NCBI RefSeq assembly: GCF_965638725.1
Contig: NC_134961.1
Location: 4,549,641 to 4,613,640 of the forward strand
Direction: 5' to 3'
DNA: 64,000 nt
Origin: Aptenodytes patagonicus
Lineage: Eukaryota > Chordata > Aves > Sphenisciformes > Spheniscidae
In this document: one piece after another, positions 1 through 26,164 of the stretch
Numbering within the stretch: position 1 is the stretch's first letter
Layout of the letters: the number at the start of each line of letters is the position of its first letter
The notes under the pieces: generated by a model
What the model was told of the DNA's origin: nothing
Databases searched by the model: none
What the model saw: only the letters and a program-made list of their open reading frames with translations
Translations under genes and position numbers: made by a program

Positions 1-3000
1 GGAGAGCGGGAAGGAGCTGGTGGAGCTAAAGGTTATCTGGAACAAGAACAAGTACGATGTGAAGTTTTGCCTGGACAGCACGGGGGCCGAGCTGAAGCAG
101 AAGATCCACTCGCTCACAGGTCTGTCGGGGCTGCCGCCGCCTCTCCCGCCTCAGCCCGCGCCTCCCCGCGCCGCTGCCCGGCGGTCTCCTAATCGTTATT
201 CTTGCCTCTTAGGCCTTCCACCTGCTATGCAGAAAGTTATGTTCAAGGGACTTCTACCAGAGGAGAAAACGTTGCGGGAAATCAAAGTAACAAACGGAGC
301 AAAAATAATGGTGGTTGGCTCTACTATCAATGACGTCTTAGCAGTAAATACACCCAAAGAAGCTGCTCAACAGGAGGTCAAAGCTGAAGAAAATAAAAAG
401 GAGCCACTTTGCAGACAAAAGGTTATCGATGTCTCAATAATTCCTGGCGTGGGGGAGCTGTAGGATTTACGCGGTTCTCTTGTAGTGCTCTGCAGTCGCT
501 TTTGGGTCCTGCTCCTCCTCAAAGCAGGCTGGGGTTTCTTTTCTCACAGCTAAGCAGTAGAAGAAGGGCTCTGTGCAGAGGAGTTCCGGCAGCAGAAAAA
601 CGCTTAGCCTAGTGGAGGCTGGGGCTTTGCAAGACACCACTTGTGCTGGTGCTAGGTGCAGCCTAGCATTTCAGACAAGAAATGGTAAACAACAGAAATA
701 TTTCATGGTTGTTAGCTCAAATGCAGTCTAAATTAATTATATCAAAAAAACCTAACTGATTTTCATTGGCATAAAAGAATTTGATCTCCAAAAACTGTCT
801 TTAAAATGAACACCGAGAGAGCAGTTCCTTCAGCTGTCCCAGCGCTGAAGGGAACATGGATGTTCCTCCTCTCGCATCTTGAAGTGCTGCCTCCGAACAG
901 GGAGTGAGGTACAGTGCAGTGAGGCTTGGTTTGGTGGCGGTGCTGCAGTGTTGTGGGGCTGATAAAGGATTTTCAGCTCAAGGTATTACCGGCCCCATAC
1001 CTTCCTCAAAATTTGGTTAAAAATTAAATAGTGCATCATTGGAACTGCAACCTTTATGAAACATGCTTTTGTTTTTCTATTAATTTATCATAGTTCACGT
1101 TCACTGTAAGTTCCGTCATTGCTTAAAGGTACTCAGCAACTTACAAGCTGTGAGCATGGTTTTCTTAGTTACTACTGCTCTTATCTGTTCTGGTTTGTTG
1201 CTGTGCTGTGGTATGTTGCACTGTCAAATGTGGAGGGTTTTCTGCCATTCGCTGGATATAACACTTGACTGTTAAAACTGTCTTGCCAAATGCCAACTAT
1301 GTGATTCAGCATGTACGATATTAAAGTGGGACTCAGGATTCTTTAATTTTTTATAGATACATATTTATGTATATTCTAGAAGGGATGTTACCCTTGCATT
1401 ATATTGGGGTTTTATTAATTTGTATGATTTCTTTAGACTGTCATGGAAAGTGCTCGGTTAACTTTGAAAAACCGTTTCCTGCGTGATAAATGACTGTGAA
1501 TAGTCCTTAACTGTCTCTTCGTGCTACTGGGATATGGTCAAGGGTGCAGCTGGAAGTAAACTGAAAAGCTCTGTTGCGTTCCTGTAAATTCTAATTTCAG
1601 TTTCTATGTTGTAGCAACACAGAAAAGTATTGGATAAAGGAAAACCTGATGATGTGATGCCTTCTGTTAAAGGTGTTCAGGTAAGTAGATAAGTACTTGA
1701 AAAATTGTCACAGTCAGGAGAGAGAGGCGTTTTTTGTGTTTTGAGACCTTTCTTTGCTGGTTCAATCGTTCCTTGCTATCGTAGTAGAAAACTGGAAAGA
1801 TGGCTTGTCCTTATGCTTAAAATGTTAAGAGAATATAGCTTTTCCTCTTAAGTCCTTCACCTTACTGTGTTGTCCCTTTGTAGGAGCGCCTGCCAACAGT
1901 GCCGTTATCTGGCATGTACAACAAGTCAGGGGGGAAAGTAAGATTGACCTTTAAACTTGAGCAAGACCAGCTATGGATTGGTACAAAAGGTGAGCAACTC
2001 TAAAACTCTGAGATGAATAATTGGTAATTGGGCTGTAAGTGAATTGTGTGACCTAGCAATGGCTTCTGGTGTGGCTAAATTGTGTTTAGGGAGTAATGTT
2101 GGTATTGCAATACTTCAAAACTAAATTTTTCTTCCTCTTCTCAAATGCCATTCTCCCAGATCATTGAATATTACTTGATGTTTTACTTCTGTTCTTGAAA
2201 ACCTTGAGATCGGTTGTGCCGGTAGACTAATGTTCCGATCTGCTATTCATAGCTCCAAATGTAAATTACAATACTTGGCATTTCTAGCATATCTCAAAAG
2301 CACTTTATAAACACTGGTTTGATGCCAACATCACATAGAGGCTCAGTGACTTGGCTAAGACTCGAAAGGGAATCTTAGGACCGGCATTAAAACTAGGAGT
2401 GCTGGCATCTCTGTCATTCTCTGTCCTTTCAACCAAAATTAGTTGGGTGTCTTGTTTCAGTGATGTACAACTGCAGAAACTATGGCATGTGTTGCTGTGC
2501 AGAGGAATCAGTTTACCATCCTGAGTGGTGCCAGGAGGAGCTGAAAGTGCTGTGGTGATAACGTGCATGGCTGAGGACGTCTCAGATAACCCCCTGCCTC
2601 CAAAGGAAGCTGTGCTCCTTTAGTTTGGCCAGGATGGGGCAATATTATAGTGATGAGCAAGAGGAATAGAAGTGCTTGCTCACTGCCCAGTAAAGTAACC
2701 TAATTGGATGGTAATACTAGCTTTGGATGGCACCTCCAGCTGCTACGTTATTTCCAAAGTAAGCAGAAATCTCAGAAGTTTTTGACCTTTCCTTTGTAGG
2801 ACAGACTTGACTGTGAAGATTTTTCTGGCTTTAAAACCTCTATTGGTACCAGTTGCAGCGATTTTTCTCCTGGGCTAAGTGATGGAGTGAGACATTGGGG
2901 TTTTTTTTTCCTCTATAGGTTGGGCAGCCAGATCTTTTTGTTACTGATAATGTGTTCTAAATACATGCTTAGTATTTAGGTAATTAATCCTCTTCCTTCA

Positions 3001-6000
3001 CCTTCTAGACGAGTTCACGTTTAGTATTTGTGAAGTGTTCTAGATTAGTGTTTCTTAAGCTGTGAAATTTGATTCTTCTTGTAGTCATCTGTCTTTCATG
3101 TAACCTGTTTCCCTACTTCCCAAAATTAGCAGCAGCTTGCTTCCTCTAGGGGATGGTTGTACTTGCTGGCTGTTGTTGGGAAAAACTCCGTCCTGCTCTG
3201 AGAAATTCATGGCGGATGCCAGCACGTAAGGGCTAGAATAAAACCGACTGGGTGTTAACAGAGTTTTTCCAGTTGCTAGTCCTGGAAAGTTGAAAGTGCT
3301 TCTCCCACTCAGCCTCCCTGTGCTTCACAGGTCACTTTGTACGTTTTGGTAGTCTGAGGTTTGGTATAGGTAGATGTTTCTCAGTTGCTCTGTGTCATTT
3401 TTGTAGAGGCATTGATAATATGGATTTGTCTATTGCTGAGATACTGTGAAGAGTAATTGACTTGTGGGATGCTAAACGAGTGCAAAGTAAGACTTTGCTC
3501 AACGAAAGAACGTCACGAATCCGAGTGGGGTAGTTCGGAGTCAGCTTAGTTACAGCACTGAGGTAGAGAATATTTGTCTTTGCATCACTAAGTTTGTCTC
3601 CCTGTGTGCCTTCTTTAGGTAGGTGCTTTCTTTTTTTTTTTTTTTTTGGATTGCACTAATTAGTTAGGTATATCTAAGGAACTCATAGTTCAGTTTCTCC
3701 TTTGTAGCGTGTTTATGGTTTTCTCTGTCTTGTATCCAAGAAGATAATTTTAGGCTGACACTGAAAGCTGGAACTGAAAGGAAGGATTTGGAGTTAAGTC
3801 TTCAGAAAGAAGTGAGGACAGAACTGAGACAGGAAAAGTCTGCCATGAACCATATACTTTGTCATTCTTGTTGGTTACCTCTGGCTGTCTGACATTACTC
3901 TGTCGTGTAATTGTAGTCATCTTTTTTTTTTTTTTTTTTTCCTTCCCAGTTTCTCTTTTTGTTTCTTTCCCTGTTTACTCATTAATATTTCCTTCCCTGT
4001 CCTTTTATAGTAACAGTTGAACACTGCCTCAGGGTAAAACCGGGACTAGGCTTTCGAAGAGTTAGTTAGCCTGTCTTCGTTCAGCTTTCAGCCTTGTCGT
4101 TTCTGTAGAGCTTCGTATAATCCTGGGTAGTCAGTCCTGAATATTCTTACACCTGGACCAGCTTTCACTATGGCGAGTAACCCTGCTGGTCCGAGTGGAG
4201 TCCCTTATGGGGAAGCATTAAATAAAGCCAGGGTTTACCCATCACTCAATTTAGGCCCGAATCAGGTACACTGAAGTACTTAATGTGATGCAGAGACATA
4301 AAATGCGAGGAACGGTGTGATGCAGTTCTGGGTTCCTTTAAATCATGAGCGTGCCAGCAGCTGTGGGGTATGTGGTAGTGTGGAAGACGGGCTTCTCAGC
4401 AGCAGGTATCCAAAGTTCACCCAAAGAGGAGACTGCTGACATGAGGAGCTTTTGGAAGTAATGGAGGTGGTATTTGAAATCAATGTGGAATACTACTTCC
4501 TCATATATCAGAAATAATACTCTGATCAATTTTAATGTAGAGAGAACAGAAAAGTTACCCATGGGGTCCATTAAAAATGTGGTGAGTGAACCTATTGAAG
4601 GACATGAGGATTATCACATGATGGTGAGTAATGTCTCTACTTTAATAATATCCAGTCTAATTACTTCATGCAAATACACAGAAGTAAGGCTTTTAAAATG
4701 GAGCAAGTTGGAGACAGATAGTAATACCAGCCTCGTGTTGTGGAAGATGGGAACGTGGACATGGTCTGCTGTCACAGTGTAAATAGTTTGGGTGGCATAT
4801 TGAGTATCTGCTACTTTGTGGAAATCTGGGCTGATTTCACACAAACGTTAAGTGCTTAAGCATTATTTCATATCTTCTGTCTTGTGACAGTGTTAAAACA
4901 GTAAAAATACTCACAATATAGCTCATGATTTCTTAACGTTAGTGATATTTTCCTATATCTAGTTTAATTTCCAGTTTCTGTTGTATTTATATAAACAACA
5001 GGCCTTGCTGGAGGTTAAAAAACAATAGCGATTTGATGCTGTAATTTTTTTTTCCCATATGTAATTTTCTGAAAAACTGGTATGGGGTCTAGAAAAGTAA
5101 CAAATTTAAGAAGAGAGCTGTGCTAATTCTACTGAATTTTTGGCTGTTTCTTTTAATCTATGGGGGTTTTTGAGGTCTTGCTTTCCAAAGTACAGTAACT
5201 AACTTTTAATGTTGAAGTAAGTTACTTTATATAAGTCTGTTTCCTTCTTTAAGGGAAGAAAGGGGAAATGTTATACCTTAAAAATTATTGTCTGCAGGGG
5301 GGCGCCGATCTAGTCTTTGTCCAAATACTTGATTTTTTGATCACCCATGTAAGAAAATGTCCTCTTCAGAATATGCTACAATAAACTCTTATCCTAAAGC
5401 AAGGATAGAGGTTATTGGCATGCCATGGTGCTCCTCTCCTATTTATACTGACGCAAGTTGAGAATAGGACATTATGTCTAAATATAAAATTCTGTGAAAT
5501 TGTATGACTGTGAAAACATGGTCATTGTCTTATTTAGTTCCTGTTTGGCTTCTCAACTCTGTGCATTCTGGCCGTTTCTTTAGAGACTTTGAGTTACGCT
5601 TCAGATTCTGTCTTCCAGAATAATTTCCTCATGTTCTTGAAACTGGCCAAGAGTTTTCATTGCTGCTGTGATACCGTACAAGGAAAGAGCTCATCGTTTT
5701 GATTGGTACTTTGCAGTTCTTGTTTCTCTGAGGAATGTGGGGGTTTTTTCCAATTGCTGACCAAATATATGTAGCGTGCACCAAGTGTTTGAAGGAGGCA
5801 GTAGGTGTAACAGACTTGTTTGATTTTTGTAGTGGATAAGCTGTTTCTGTCCACTGGTGTAAGCTGTTCTGTTTCCCATTTGTAAATGTTGTCGTTTTTA
5901 ACTTTGCAGGCGTTTCAGCTGGGCCCAACAGAAGCGTCTTACTACTGGGTCTATTGGGTACCAACTCAATATGTTGATGCAATCAAAGACACGGTGCTGG

Positions 6001-6020
6001 GAAAGTGGCAGTATTTTTGA
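1..6020 (+). CDS. UBFD1: UBFD1, ubiquitin family domain-containing protein 1 (5'-partial, 6 visible exons)
   Basis: Coding exons: 1-119 (cut by the window edge), 213-421, 1615-1680, 1884-1989, 4541-4623, 5910-6020 (stop TGA 6018-6020). All junctions are GT-AG and keep frame, giving 230 visible residues. The start codon and N-terminus lie upstream of the window. The first two exons encode a ubiquitin-like beta-grasp domain (ELVELKVIWNKNKYDVKF, then LPPAMQKVMFKGLLPEE). The last three encode the conserved C-terminal domain (MYNKSGGKVRLTFKLEQDQL, SYYWVYWVPTQYVDAI, ending in GKWQYF), which I recognise as close to human UBFD1. Human UBFD1 is about 309 aa, so roughly 80 residues are missing. The family is described as a ubiquitin-like adaptor linked to NF-kB signalling; no enzymatic residues are expected. 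Intron 1 is only 93 bp and GC-rich; intron 4 is 2.55 kb and AT-rich. Confidence 0.95.
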
Positions 6021-9000
6021 AAGCACGCTCACCTCTGGCACAGGAAAATGACACAAAGCTAAGGACACTGCTGGGAGAGGCCTCCAACATCCCTGGATGT
6101 GATAGTCCTGGAACTTATTAATAAAATATGATACACGAGGCATTGATGGAAGCCAGAGGTGATGTTCTTTCACCATTAGTTTACTTTTAACTTAAAAATT
6201 TCACCATCCCTTTTCTGCAGTCAGCTTCAACCATATTTAAAGCAAATACAATGGAAATCAATAAATCTTAATTCACAAAATATTGTGTGTAATACACTTA
6301 AATCTGCTGAGAGTTGATCTTCCAATTTAGTTTTCAAAAGAAAATATTACAATGTATTATTGAGGATTTTTTACATGGTTTGAACAAAAACAAATATTTT
6401 CATAATCTTTCAGTTACAAGCGTTAGACTTAATTTAGTTACTTGGTTGTGACTGAGAATTTCAGAAACAGTTTTGTAAAAATAAACTTTAAACAGTATGC
6501 AAAATTGATGTTTAGTAAGCCATATTCTGCTGGCCCTTTTCTTTCAGGTTTAACTCTTTGGTAGCAAAACTTTTTTTTTTAACCCAAAGATGCTGTGCTT
6601 TTTTTTTTTTTCTTTTTCTTTTTTTTTTTTTCCCCCAATACTAGAAGCTCTGGGTTGGTTCTCTGTGTGGCGTGTTTGGAGTGGATGAATACCACTGTGG
6701 ATGTTTTGTAATCACAATGGCCCAGTGCTGCTTAATGTCTCCTTTCTTGCCACGTTGGCTGTTCCCCTCCCACCTGCATACCTCATTCTGCCTCCTGCCC
6801 CCAGGGTGCTACATTTTTCGGAGCATTTTCTTGATCATGCGTGTTACAGTCCAGAATCATTTTGCAGCTGTTGCGATGACACTTAACCTGTTTGAGCGGG
6901 TTGAAGCAGTGACACAGATCTTGCAAAGGGAGTGAACCAAAGAGACCTTCCTGCCGTGTTTGGGGGTGAGGGGAGTGGGGGAGAGAGAAGCTCGGATGCC
7001 GTTTTGCATCCTAAATAACTGCAGTAGTCTCTTGTGACCTGGATTTGAAAACTTAGAGTGATCTTATTCAGTGAATCGTACCAAATTTAGAATATCTATC
7101 CAGCAACTGATCTTTTGAAATATAAATCGCCTTTCAGCTTTTCTCTTGCTCAAGTGTACAGGAAGCTCTTGCATCTCGTCCTGTCTGAAATAATGCTCCT
7201 CGCCTTTGGTTTGTGACGTTCTGCGTGTCATCTCAGCAATTCACGTGCCGTTTATCTCAGGTTTTCTGAATGGACCTTTCAGTCCTGAAAAGGTGCACAC
7301 CCTTAACAGATTGTATTGTGCAGTCAGACTGAATCAGTCTCGCTCTGTGTCAAACCCGCATCTAACAGATCACTGTTCTTTTTTTAACACTGTAGGCTTC
7401 ATACTGCTCAATGCAAGTAGCTCAACACTTTGTGAAACTCCTGGAGGACAGCCTTTTAGGAATAGCTGATCTTAATATATTCCATGTCCATTTTTCACTC
7501 TCCTTGAAACAGCCCAGTTGAAACTCAGCAGGTGCAAATTCCCAAATGAGTATTTATTTTATTTTTATTTTATTTTATCTGAGAGACTGGGAAAAGCGTT
7601 CACTTTATGGTATGTGTTAAGATTACGTATTTACCTGTAGACTCTTGATAGCAACATAAGCAGCTTTTGTTTCGTATTTTCAGTTAGAACATTCATGCAA
7701 TATGAATTTTAAAGGTGTTTCATATCCTACATATAAACTAGTGATGTGCTTGTTACTCTTGTAGCTTGAGATATTTCCTTTCTGTATACAAGCCGCCAGC
7801 AGTGTGTCTTGACATAAATGCATTGAGACAGGAGCTCTTCCTGCGCCAGTGCTGTGTCAGCTCCCTAGAACAGCCCCCTTCCGACGCTCGGAGCAAGCGA
7901 GTGCAGGTAGTGGAGTTGGCGTGAGCTAATTGGAGAGAAAATTACAACTTAAGTGCAGCTATCACACTTCTTTTCTAATTGCCAGTCCTGGTGTTAAGTC
8001 TTAAATTTAAAATTCAGTACCTGGTGGAAAGCGTACGCACTACAGTATAAAGAAAATGGGTGACATGAGCTTTTTCTGTCACTTGGGGTCACCTTTGCAC
8101 TCGCTGTCTGGTTGGTTCTGTGATTATCGGCTCCCGCTTGCTACTTGACTTGCTTGGACCTGTCTGTGCATCTGTTCATATTCCGTTTTCCTTTCCTATT
8201 CTTTCGTTTGCTTGCTCCTTGAGAGGACATGTGTCTTAGTTCCAGCTCCTCCCCAGAGTTCCTGTGGCTTCTGTGCTCGTTGCAGTGACCCGGGTGAGTA
8301 CGCTCTGCTGCCAGTGCTGAGGGAGGGCAGATACCTGATCTACCGCTGCCGAGGCAAGAAGGGCGCCCTGGGCACGGGGTACGGGGCAGCGTTTAACATT
8401 CCTGTCTGCTCCTTTCCCAAGGGCACGATTACGCTGCATCCTGTGCCAGGTACAATCCATCATCTCAAACTGAATATAAAAAACGTTGGTTACAAAGCAG
8501 TTTTAAATGTGGAGAAGAAAATATTATAGACTAAGAAAATGTGATCCTATTTAGGTGCTTCTGTTCAAGTTGAATTTGATTTGAAAAATGAAATTGATTC
8601 ACTTTTTTGTTCTATGTGCAAAGCTTTAATTAAAATACAGGAAGGTGATACTTATATAAAATGTTTTAATTGGTGTTTGTTGGCTTAATATAGTAGGTTT
8701 CTTGGGAGTTCTTTGAAATGAATATTCCAGCTGAACTTAGCAGCACCACTTTTAAGATCCTTTCTCTTTCAGAATGACGTGGACCTTTGTATCTTCTGGT
8801 ATATACTGATTTTTTTTTTTTTTTTTCCCCCCAAGGCAATTATTGACATTAACTAATGATCGTTAACATCTAAGAAAACACCATCTCTTTAGTTGGATAG
8901 TGTCACAGCTTGCCCAACTGGGGAGCAGTTTGCTAGCCTCTGTCTTGACTTTGGATTTTACTCTCTGATATCTGTGATCGTCTCCGGGGCAGATTCAGCC

Positions 9001-11985
9001 TAACAAATGGTCCTGTGGAGGAATTTGGCCATTAGTCCTCCGTAAGACACAAGTGTTGTGAGTAAAGTGCAAATATAATCAGTATTTTGAGTTGGCTGTT
9101 AAAGATTGTTTTGAGATCTGACATGTAATCTTCCGTAGGAAGTTTATGGTAATATCTGGTGATTCTTGCGCAAAAGTTTATTTCAGTTAGATTACAATTC
9201 AACATCTCCTTTCAAAGGAGGTTGATTCCCTGTTGTATATATGTGTAATTCCCCGTGAACATTCTGGGGTATGAAGTTGTATTAAGTGCTTTGCTGGATT
9301 TACTAACTGGGGATTAAAGCGTCCGTAACGCAAACGTGGGTTTCCACAGAACAAAGCCGGTGTTTCCCACGCCGCGCTGGCGGCTGCTCCCAACGCCCGG
9401 GCAGCGTCCCCCTCCTCACTGCCCTTGCCGCTGTCCTGTCGGGGAGGAGGCCTGCTGCAGTCCCTGAGCTCTCCATACGCTGTTCGACGGCGTTGGGTGT
9501 TGCAGCTCACCTGTATGCCATCCCTTTCCCTTCTCCATGCCCGGCGCTGTGGGTTTCTTCCTCCTCTCCTTGTCCTGAGTTGAGCATTCCTTCCTTCTCT
9601 GGTTGTGCATCCCAAGCGTAAACGGTTCCTGGGTTAGTATTGCATTAGGAATGCAAAAGTATATGACTAAACCTTGTTTGGGTTTGAACGGAGACTGTAT
9701 CTTGCATGAAAATCTTGTATTATTCGCAAGTTTTTCATACCGAGTTTTAGATTAAAGTAAATCATTAATTTCCATTAATGACACTGATGAGAAATGTGTA
9801 ACTAAACTAAGGATGTTATGGTGATGGAAGAGAAAAAGTGATCTGAATCAAAGAACTAGATAAGAAACTGTTAACATGCAGTATGTTATAACTGGTAACA
9901 CAGGCGCACAACCTGCTAAATTTTATACTTGATGCCGCTCGTATCCGTTGCTTCATACTTCAAGGGCCAAAGAGAAACAGTTCACTTGCAGTGACGCTAT
10001 CGAGGTGCCGTATTGTGGTGGTGGTCTGTTCCGTGCCCTCCCCTTCCCGATGGCAGTGTTCCCTTACAACCGCTGGTGACGCAGCTCTGCGGGCACGGGC
10101 GCGCTGCGCGCACTCGCCGCTCTGCGTCCCGGTTGCTCGCTGTGCCAACCCGGCGGAGCAAGGTTTGTTTCCAAACTTTCCTCCTTCTGTTTACTTTTTC
10201 TTCCTCTGTAACTTGATTTTTTTCCAATGGAACTGTTTTCATTTTAAGTTTTGTACTCCAGCCTTTCGGCCACCTGTTAGGATTAGGTTGTTAGCATCTT
10301 GTTTTGTTAATTAATGTCCTCGTCGCTGGGGGGAGGGAGGAAGGGGACCAGGAGAGCTGTAGCAAGTCTTGTATGAAACATATGGCCACTTTACCTTCTA
10401 GCCAAGGATTCGCTTTCTGTAGCTCATGGAAGTTCATTATGTCTTACCCATATTCCAAGCAATTAATTCTTTGGTTTTATATTAAAAAAAAAAAAGTCTT
10501 AGATATTTGTGTCCACTGCGGATTTATTTTAAATGGAATATGTAAGTACCATGTATTATGGTATTTTTAAATAATCTATTGCCTATTTCAGGGGAGGGGG
10601 AGATGACAAATATTTAGTCTTAGATTTGCACTGCTGGATTTTTTAAGTGTAACCTTGACTGGTTATCCTATTGTTTTATTCTGTAAGACTAGTCTTATGA
10701 ATTAAAGTTTGATAATTAAGTATTTCTGCGTTTGAGTGTTTCAACATTCTGTACGTACTAAGCTACTTCCGACCGCATGAACAACTGTTAGCAAATGGTT
10801 TGTAGTTATTTTCTTTGTAGAAAGGCGAATGCAGGCAGAAATCCGTGGGAACCCGTGCTCCTTGTCACGTCTGATGCCATCGATGCCTTTCTCCCAGGGT
10901 GGGGATTCGGGTATACTGCTGCCGTATATCGCTTCATATGAAAAGGCTGTGAATTACAGGACAATTCTCTAGCTCCCTGTCCAAAACCAGGGTTTAATCT
11001 TGTTTTAAACTGCGGATGTCCTTGTCGTGCTGGGCGTGCTCACTCTGTTACACGTGTAGGCAGCTTGCTGTGATTTTGGAAGTCCCACTTCTGTGTAACG
11101 GCCCACAAAAAGCAGGTGCTCAGGAGCAGCCTGCTGTATCGGGGCTTACAGCAGACTCGGCTTTTTAACGCTTAACCCACGCTGCTCGTGTTGCTACTGG
11201 CTTTAGAAACTTTCTCTCCCCCCACCCATTTAAAAAAAAAAAAAAAGTCTGAGGTAGTTCAAAATATCTGATATATAGTCCACCTAACGTGTACAAACGG
11301 GCAAGTTCTCGTTCAGTTTAATATCTAGGTGTGCCCTAACTGCGAGGGGCAATATAATATTCATGGAGCGCAGGGGAGTCGAATCCTGCTGAAAATCCCT
11401 TTCAACTCCAGTTTCCCTCTTTGGAAAGAGCTCTTTTATAAGCACCTGCGCCCTGCTCTTCCTTGAAATGAATCTAAAGGTTGTTGGAAGTGGGCTGGGG
11501 TGCAAGGCGCCCGGGAAGGGCCCTCTGCTTCCCGCACGGCCGGGTGCCGCGGCGGGGCTGGCGGGAGCCCGGGGCGGGGGCCGGGGCCGGGGCGGGGGCT
11601 GCGGCTGCCCTTACACCTTGTCCCACCTTACCGGCGAGAGGAATTTTTCCCGGGACGGTGTTAAAACTGCTGGGATGGGGACGGCGCCCTCGAGTGCGCG
11701 GGAGCGGGGGGATGCTAAATCTGGAGATTACGGGTCCTCGTACTCGCACTACGGGAGTGCCGGGGGGTCTGGGGGTGCAGCCTGCGACCTCCCGCTGCCC
11801 CCGGCGCTGAGCGCCGCCGCTCTGCTGGGGGGGGGGGGGGGCGGCGGGGCGCGCTCGGGGCCGGGCCGGGGGGGGGGGGGCGGGAAGCCGCATCCTGGAT
11901 CCGCCCCGGCCCCGCTGACTCACGGCGCGGCGATAAGCCCGGCCCGGCCCGGCCCTGCGCGCCGCGGCCCCGGCATGTCCGGGAC
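6021..11985 (+). other. UBFD1 3'UTR and UBFD1-ERN2 intergenic DNA
   Basis: No coding exon is supported here. AATAAA hexamers at 6120-6125, 6260-6265 and 6480-6485 are the likeliest UBFD1 polyadenylation signals. An ATTAAA at 10701-10706 could end a much longer 3'UTR. A long pyrimidine tract lies at about 6572-6634. The stretch is AT-rich except for three GC-rich islets (about 8230-8450, 9340-9560, 10010-10170), whose open frames show no family I recognise and no convincing splice context. From about 11490 the sequence becomes the ERN2 CpG island. Confidence 0.6.
11490..11985 (+). promoter_or_regulatory. ERN2 CpG-island promoter region
   Basis: The sequence switches abruptly from AT-rich to very GC- and CpG-rich just before the ERN2 start codon. 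Runs of G occur at about 11828-11841 and 11870-11881. An AP-1-like TGACTCA is at 11916-11922 and a GATAAG at 11932-11937, followed by GGCCC repeats up to the ATG at 11986. No TATA box is evident. An out-of-frame ATG at 11975-11977 precedes the real start and could act as an upstream start codon. The transcription start is not determinable from sequence alone. Confidence 0.5.
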
Positions 11986-24487
<12,502 letters not shown>

Positions 24488-25805
24488 GCGGGGATGCATG
24501 CCGGGACAGCACCCAGGGTGCGAGGCTGCTGGGGGCACTCCTCCCTGCCCTGCCTGTATCCGCAGCCCCATCTTGCAGCAGCTGGGAGCAGTCCCGGGGG
24601 CTCTCCGGCATCCTTCTCCCCCTCCCCGGGGCAAGGTGAGGCCCCAGGACCAGCTGGTTGCCCAGCGTACACGTGGGTTACAAGCAGCATGGTCCAGAAG
24701 AGGTGAGCATAGGGTGGCACTGGGCTCTCACCTGGGGGGTCTCCTGAGCCCAAGAGGGACCCTCTGGGCACCCACCTTTGCAAACACTCACAGTCAGACT
24801 CAGTGGCCTGAAGGCATCTCTGTCAGAGAACAAAAAAAAAACCTCTGCGGTGGACATGGTGTTTGAGAAGGAAGAAGAAAACACGCGTTGGGTTTTCCTG
24901 AGGGCAGCCGGCAGCGCGATGCACTGGCAGCGCGATGCACTGGCAGAGCGATGCAGCCGGGCTGGTGCCGGGTCCCAACGGGGCACTCACCAGGGATTGG
25001 CGTGCTTTATCCTCCCATGCCGCATGCCTGAGAAAGCTGCTCTTTGAGCGTGTGTTCAACATGGCTGTGACCAGGACTGATACACCAGTCGTGACACTGG
25101 AGACAATCCTTCAGCCCCACCGAGGGCTGAGGCACAGCAGGTCAGCTTTTAGCAGCCGCCCCAGGGCTCGGACCTGCCATTTTCATCAGGGCTGTTGAGG
25201 GCAAGGTGCCACCAGCCCCGGAGGGAAGCACAGGGCCTCCAGCACAATCCCAAAACAAAGTTTTTAATCTCAGCTGGGCTGAGAAAAAGGTTTTCTCCCT
25301 TTTGGTCACCAGCAGCCTGTCGTTATGCCAGGCCAGAGCCCCCCGTGTCAGCCCTGTGCAGTTTGCACAGTAGCACAGCTGTTCAGGAGCAGTTGTCACA
25401 GAGCAGGGACACAAAGGCAGGGAAACCCCTTCTCCCCAGGGATCCCTTCCCTCCGAACACGCGCCTGCAGCTCCCGCAGCCTCTCCTGCTGCCCCAGGGC
25501 AGGTGTCCCATGGGCATTCTATTTTACAGCGTCCCCATGGGCATATTTCATATGAGCCAGCCTCCAAGTACAGCACCCGCAGGGTCCGTGGGCAGGGCTT
25601 CCTCTCTAGAACAGCAATAATTTTGTACAATCCGATTCCTCTGTGTGCTGGGGTGTGGGATTTTGTTATGCAGGTAACAAGGGGTTTGTACCTGGTTTGT
25701 TTTCAGGATACTATATGGCCTCGAGCATTTTATACAAAATGTTATAAAAAATAAAAACTAAAAAGCTTGTCCTGCTCAAAAATAAACCGGCCTGAGAGCA
25801 CCGGT
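24488..25805 (+). other. ERN2 3'UTR
   Basis: This follows the ERN2 stop codon and contains no supported exon. Two AATAAA signals, at 25750-25755 and 25781-25786, are followed by a GT-containing stretch and are the probable 3' end. The UTR carries a short 16-bp tandem repeat at 24911-24958. ERN2 and PLK1 are convergent; the gap between their predicted 3' ends (about 25805-26165) holds nothing I can identify. Confidence 0.6.
24911..24958. repeat. 16-bp tandem repeat, three copies, in ERN2 3'UTR
   Basis: The unit gcagcgcgatgcactg occurs exactly at 24911-24926 and 24927-24942, with a diverged third copy at 24943-24958. It is short and local, with no coding role. Confidence 0.8.
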
Positions 25806-26164
25806 AGGTGCTGGCAGTCAGCAACAGTGGGAGAAAACCCAACATAGCTGACCGGGCTCCTGCTGAAGTCTACTACAGTAGATGACTTTCCCTAATGCTA
25901 CAGTCACATTTTTGAGCACCTTTCACGTAGTAAAGAGAGCCGATGAAACGGGAAATGAGAAGGTAGGCTGTTAGCCTCCAGGTTAGAGCACGTCTCCCGT
26001 CATACACCCAAGGTCTCCTCTCCTGCAGCACAGCTAGGGAGATCCGCACAATGAGGCGGGCAGCATGAGCTCATGGAAGAGGACAGCTCTTGCTTGGAGA
26101 GGAAGCCAGAGGCAAGGTGCGGCTCCCTCCCTCACAGCAAGCCAAAGGGAACCACGACAGGCTG

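Noticed and set aside
8212-8529. 105-codon open frame downstream of UBFD1
   Set aside because: No family recognised, no Kozak or splice context, and it lies in probable 3'UTR/intergenic DNA.
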